Source of the DNA: DAOUVR01 sp034430535
Lineage (GTDB): Bacteria; Chloroflexota; Dehalococcoidia; E44-bin15
Assembly: GCA_964443325.1 (NCBI GenBank)
Contig: CAYUCL010000006.1
Coordinates: forward strand, 17,249-81,248
DNA: 64,000 nucleotides
Direction of reading: 5' to 3'
The notes beneath the pieces are model-generated. The model was given only the letters and a program-made list of their open reading frames with translations. It was not told the DNA's origin and did not search any database. Below are positions 61,233 to 64,000 of this stretch, in pieces. The position numbers and the translations under genes were made by a program. Within the stretch, counting starts at the first letter, position 1; every line of letters begins with the position of its first letter.

Positions 61233-61297
61233 CTCAGGTTTTTCGAAGACCAAACTCAGGGATTTCCTGATTGTGCGCTGAGCCAATTACCGGGATT
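61233..61297 (+). promoter_or_regulatory. TCAGG iteron promoter element, copy J (two boxes)
   Basis: CTCAGG boxes at 61233 and 61255 (22 bp), TTGTGC at 61271-61276; the hexamer position 61292-61297 reads GGGATT, so the -10-like box has diverged. It precedes the DUF1616 gene (61374) by 77 bp, the same distance as copy F to its gene. Confidence 0.6.
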
Positions 61298-61373
61298 ATG
61301 GGATGCAAAGCAAAAACGTTCGGTCACCCTCGGAGTTTTCTTTGTTATCTACTCATTGCGGAGCGATATTTAG

Positions 61374-62282
61374 GTGGACCTTATTATCATAATTATCCTC
61401 ACCGCGGTGCTGGCACCACTGGTTTACCTTACCGATGGGCCTTTAAGAATAATTCTCGGTCTCATCTTCGTTCTCTTCTCTCCGGGCTACACGCTGATAG
61501 CGGCCCTGTTCCCCAAGAAGGAGGACCTGAGTCCCATTGAGAGGGTAGCTCTTGGCTTTGGCCTCTCTATTGTCGTGGTGCCCCTCATCGGGCTTGTTCT
61601 GAACTATACCCCGTGGGGCATTCAGCTATTCCCCATACTTGTCTCTATTGCTAGCTTCATAGTTGTAGCCTCATTTATTGGCGTGTATCGACGTGGAGGA
61701 CTGCCCAAGGATCAGCGTTACCAGCCTCGTTTTCGCATGCGTCTTCCCCGGTTGTTTCAGGCGACCAGGATGGATCGCCTTCTTACGGGTGTACTGGTTT
61801 TCTCTATTGTGGCATCAATAGGGACACTGGCTTATGTAGTAGCGGTTCCCAAAGTCGGGGAGAAATTCACCGAGTTCTACATAGTTGGGCTTAATGACAC
61901 CGCCGATTGCTATCCTACGGAGTTTGTAATGGATAGGGGGGATGTGACGCTTGTTGGCTACTCCTGTAGCGGCGAACCCATGGAGCAGGTGGAGGAGTAT
62001 GCTGGACGTGTTTTCGTGGGGATAGTAAACCATGAGTATGAGCAAGTAGATTACACAGTAGAGGTGAAAATTGACGGGGAGAAGGCAACGGTATGGATGG
62101 AAGGTGACGAGCTAGACCAAATCGGGCCCGTTGAACTTCCCGATGAGGGCAATGTATATGAGGTGGTTGCCTTTGCGCCCACCAGGGTTGGCGATAATCA
62201 GAAGGTAGAGTTTATATTGTTCAAAGATGGAGTGGACTACTTGGCTCTGCATCTCTGGATCGATGTCAAGGAAGCGGAGTAA
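61374..62282 (+). CDS. DUF1616 membrane protein
   Basis: 302 residues. Four hydrophobic helices about 1-20, 25-48, 62-85 and 88-110 with the DUF1616 pattern LTDGPLRIILGLIFVLFSPG, LSPIERVALGFGLSIVVVPL, then a fifth helix (about 141-165) and an extracytoplasmic C-terminal domain (about 170-302) with an immunoglobulin-like feel (VNHEYEQVDYTVEVKIDGEK, VGDNQKVEFILFKDGVDYL). DUF1616 function is not established; genes are common in archaea and Chloroflexota near surface-glycan or export genes. Start GTG 61374 has a poor RBS, so the true start is uncertain. Stop and next ATG overlap (TAATG). Confidence 0.8.
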   Translation: MDLIIIIILTAVLAPLVYLTDGPLRIILGLIFVLFSPGYTLIAALFPKKEDLSPIERVALGFGLSIVVVPLIGLVLNYTPWGIQLFPILVSIASFIVVASFIGVYRRGGLPKDQRYQPRFRMRLPRLFQATRMDRLLTGVLVFSIVASIGTLAYVVAVPKVGEKFTEFYIVGLNDTADCYPTEFVMDRGDVTLVGYSCSGEPMEQVEEYAGRVFVGIVNHEYEQVDYTVEVKIDGEKATVWMEGDELDQIGPVELPDEGNVYEVVAFAPTRVGDNQKVEFILFKDGVDYLALHLWIDVKEAE

Positions 62283-63016
62283 TGATCTGGATCCTCGTGC
62301 TCGCCGCAGTTGTCGTTTCTGAGGTAATTACTGCTCTAATCAATCCTCTATGGGGCATTGTATCTCATGGAGTCTATCTCGTTCTCCTGATATTGATGAG
62401 CTCCCTCATCCGACAGCGTGCCCATCGTAACCTGTGCCTGGCGCTCTCTTTGGCTCCTATGATAAGGATACTGAGCCTCTCATTGCCCTTGACCGGGTTC
62501 GCCCTGATTAATTGGTATTGGATCATCAGCGCTCCACTCATTGTAGCCACGTTTGTTGTCATCAGGATGTTGAAGTATCGCCGCTCCGAGGTCGGACTTA
62601 CATTTGGCTGGATACCTGTCCAGTTAGTCATAGCGGCAACAGGGTTCATCCTTGGAGTGATAGAGTACTTCATCTTGAGGCCTGGGCCCCTGATCGCCAG
62701 CCTGACATGGCAGAGCTTCTTATTGGCGTCTCTCATCCTGCTGATAGGAACGGGCTTTGCCGAGGAGATACTGTTTCGCGGAGTAATGCAGAAGGCTTCG
62801 CTGGATGTGATGGGAACGCGAGGCCTTTTCTATATAACCGCCGTATTTGCAGCGCTCCATATCGGCTATCTGTCGATAGTGGACGTAATCTTCGTATTCG
62901 GGGTGGGTATCTTCTTCGCCTGGGCGGTAAAGAAAACAGGGTCGATCCTCGGAACAACCCTGTCTCACGGCATAACCAATATAGTGTTGTATTTGATACT
63001 CCCCTTCTTCCTCTAG
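62282..63016 (+). CDS. CPBP-family intramembrane metalloprotease
   Basis: 244-residue membrane protein, about eight helices. Abi/CaaX-type protease motifs: EExxxR in GFAEEILFRGVMQ (about 160-172), FxxxH in FAALHIGYLS (about 198) and HxxxN in LSHGITNIV (about 228). These glutamic acid, histidine and asparagine residues form the active site in the family, which cleaves membrane peptides or prenylated proteins. It is coupled to the DUF1616 gene by a one-base overlap and lies convergent with a small Thr-rich membrane protein. A decayed copy of the same gene is at 11385-11571. Confidence 0.9.
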   Translation: MIWILVLAAVVVSEVITALINPLWGIVSHGVYLVLLILMSSLIRQRAHRNLCLALSLAPMIRILSLSLPLTGFALINWYWIISAPLIVATFVVIRMLKYRRSEVGLTFGWIPVQLVIAATGFILGVIEYFILRPGPLIASLTWQSFLLASLILLIGTGFAEEILFRGVMQKASLDVMGTRGLFYITAVFAALHIGYLSIVDVIFVFGVGIFFAWAVKKTGSILGTTLSHGITNIVLYLILPFFL

Positions 63017-63270
63017 GGGGCAACCTTCACAAATACAAGCCTACCACGAACCACTAGCGAGAGGGAAACGTTCCCGCCGGGATGATTCACAAGCGTTTGG
63101 AGCCATAGTCCCTCGTTGGCGATGGCAAGCCCCTTCGTTGCCATAAAAGTGACTAGAAGAGTAAGCGCCACGGCATCCAAAGAAGCCACCATTGCGAATG
63201 ACGCTATGGTCATCGTAGTTGCAGTAGCTATTGTAACACCTGTTGCGGTTGTTGTTACTGTCGAGATCAA
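63013..63270 (-). CDS. Small Thr/Val-rich membrane protein, copy 2
   Basis: 85 residues, paralogue of 11605-11865. It starts MISTVTTTATGVTIATATTM, with a Thr/Ala-rich stretch, followed by one clear membrane helix (about 29-49, LDAVALTLLVTFMATKGLAI), the MATKGL sequence matching LATKEL of copy 1, and a divergent C-terminal part. The start codon is TTG (63270). It overlaps the end of the CPBP gene tail-to-tail by 4 bp, the same convergent arrangement as at 11.4-11.9 kb. Function unknown; the pairing with CPBP suggests substrate or partner, which is inference. Confidence 0.65.
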   Translation of the reverse strand: MISTVTTTATGVTIATATTMTIASFAMVASLDAVALTLLVTFMATKGLAIANEGLWLQTLVNHPGGNVSLSLVVRGRLVFVKVAP

Positions 63271-63770
63271 TTACTCGTATCTCAGAGAACAGTGTTGCAT
63301 TCACCAACGTCAATGAGCCGCATTTGAACAGCTTATTCAAAGAGTGGTTGGTACTCACAGGCATCGAGAGTAGCCGCCCATGGCCTCATAACGAAATCGG
63401 AAGGGCCAGGTTGCACCGTTTCCCCTTTGGGAACAGTGGTCGCAATAACCTTTACAGCCAGTGCAGAGATTAGCTCATCGATAATCGACTCTAACAACAT
63501 CAAGGTCGGAAATGCGGCAGGGAGTAGCATCGCTTCCGCAGCCTATGGTGGGAATGTGGAGGTGAGTTCTCCTTAGTAGGCCTATTCTGACCGCGCTGCT
63601 CTATCTGTAGCGAGGCCTGGATATGGGTCGTAGTCTAATAGATTCGTCAAAGATGAATATGGCTGCGATGGCTGGCATCGCCGGGAAAACGTTGCCGATC
63701 AAGCGAATGACAGTACGAACTCGAACCTAGGGCGGACAGCAACAGAAGTCCATTGGGTTCAATTGAGCAC
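63271..63770. other. Spacer without recognised gene
   Basis: Only short frames are present. One minus-strand frame (63333-63530, beginning MLLPAAFPTLMLLESIID) looks slightly protein-like but has no RBS or recognised family. No copy of the TCAGG element was found. Confidence 0.4.
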
Positions 63771-63804
63771 AAAAAGAGGCCGGGCATCCATATGATACCC
63801 GGCC
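63771..63804 (-). terminator. Rho-independent terminator for the minus-strand gene at the right edge
   Basis: GGCCGGG (63778-63784) pairs with CCCGGCC (63798-63804), extended by ATC/GAT around a short loop. Read on the minus strand the stem is followed by CTCTTTTT. It lies just after the stop codon at 63811-63813. Confidence 0.85.
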
Positions 63805-63810
63805 TTTATG

Positions 63811-64000
63811 TTAGAGTCCCAGCGCCAGTTGCTTTGGGCGCTTGGCCTCAGCTTCTGACTTGGCCCTGGCTTTCTCCGCCCTGGCCTTCTCTTCTCTTCC
63901 CTTTACCTTTTTGTGCCACAGCCACTCCTTTAGCTCCTTGAGCAGCCCCATTCGATAATGATCAAGCCTCTCCTTCCTGAGCTCCTGCGGCACTTTATCT
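63811..64000 (-). CDS. C-terminal end of an unidentified protein, 5' part outside window
   Basis: The frame is open to the window edge and ends in TAA at 63811. The visible 62 residues are highly charged: PQELRKERLDHYRMGLLKEL, EWLWHKKVKGREEK and a Lys/Arg/Ala/Glu-rich tail (AEKARAKSEAEAKRP) ending LALGL. It is probably a basic C-terminal tail; no domain can be named. The strong terminator downstream supports it being a real transcribed gene end. Confidence 0.55.
   Translation of the reverse strand, partial: DKVPQELRKERLDHYRMGLLKELKEWLWHKKVKGREEKARAEKARAKSEAEAKRPKQLALGL

Overview
The window looks bacterial and chromosomal. I would place it in an uncultured Chloroflexota, Dehalococcoidia-like lineage, with modest confidence. 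The reasons are the many PAS/GAF/GGDEF/HD-GYP proteins joined by DITERKRAEE linkers, the archaeal-style GlmM and GlmU-like enzymes, DUF1616, CPBP and TIGR04076 proteins, and spacers filled with short palindromic repeats. There are no rRNA, tRNA or CRISPR genes.

Layout. (1) 1-28.7 kb is a signalling island: histidine kinases, NarL-type and OmpR-type regulators, two giant PAS/GAF-GGDEF-HD-GYP proteins, two short PAS-HD-GYP proteins each followed by a KaiB-like gene (one decayed), and a hybrid kinase with two receivers. Inside it sit glmM, glmU and glmS (6.4-11.3 kb), which would make UDP-GlcNAc. (2) 29.8-50.7 kb (+ strand) is a surface-polysaccharide locus: glycosyltransferases, UDP-GlcNAc 2-epimerase, NAD-dependent epimerases, an asparagine-synthase-like amidotransferase with an altered glutaminase site, methyltransferases, a polysaccharide deacetylase, a FemAB-like transferase, a GT-C-like membrane protein and a Wzx-type flippase. 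(3) 50.7-60.5 kb (- strand) converges on it: a broken methyltransferase, an IS3-family element, two glycosyltransferases, a DegT aminotransferase, a HAD/ATP-grasp fusion, a Gfo/Idh oxidoreductase and a nucleotide-sugar 6-dehydrogenase. (4) 61.4-63.3 kb carries DUF1616 and CPBP membrane proteins and a small convergent membrane protein.

Main discovery. A repeated cis element occurs ten times (eight +, two -). It has tandem TCAGG boxes (first to second always 22 bp; when a third is present, second to third always 21 bp), then 16 bp from the start of the last box to a TTG(T/C) hexamer, then exactly 15 bp to a -10-like hexamer (usually TGTAGT). It precedes kinases, c-di-GMP proteins, small membrane proteins and both polysaccharide operons. 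Two intact NarL-type regulators and two decayed copies lie upstream of copies of the element. This suggests that a kinase-regulator-element cassette was amplified and left a shared promoter in front of signalling and polysaccharide genes. Whether the NarL-type regulators bind the boxes is inference.

Decay is frequent. There are remnants of two regulators, a kinase, a CPBP protease, a KaiB and two methyltransferases. Some apparently intact proteins have lost key residues: a kinase with Gln in place of the phospho-acceptor His, two HD-GYP proteins lacking two predicted metal ligands, and an AsnB-like protein with Ser in place of Cys.
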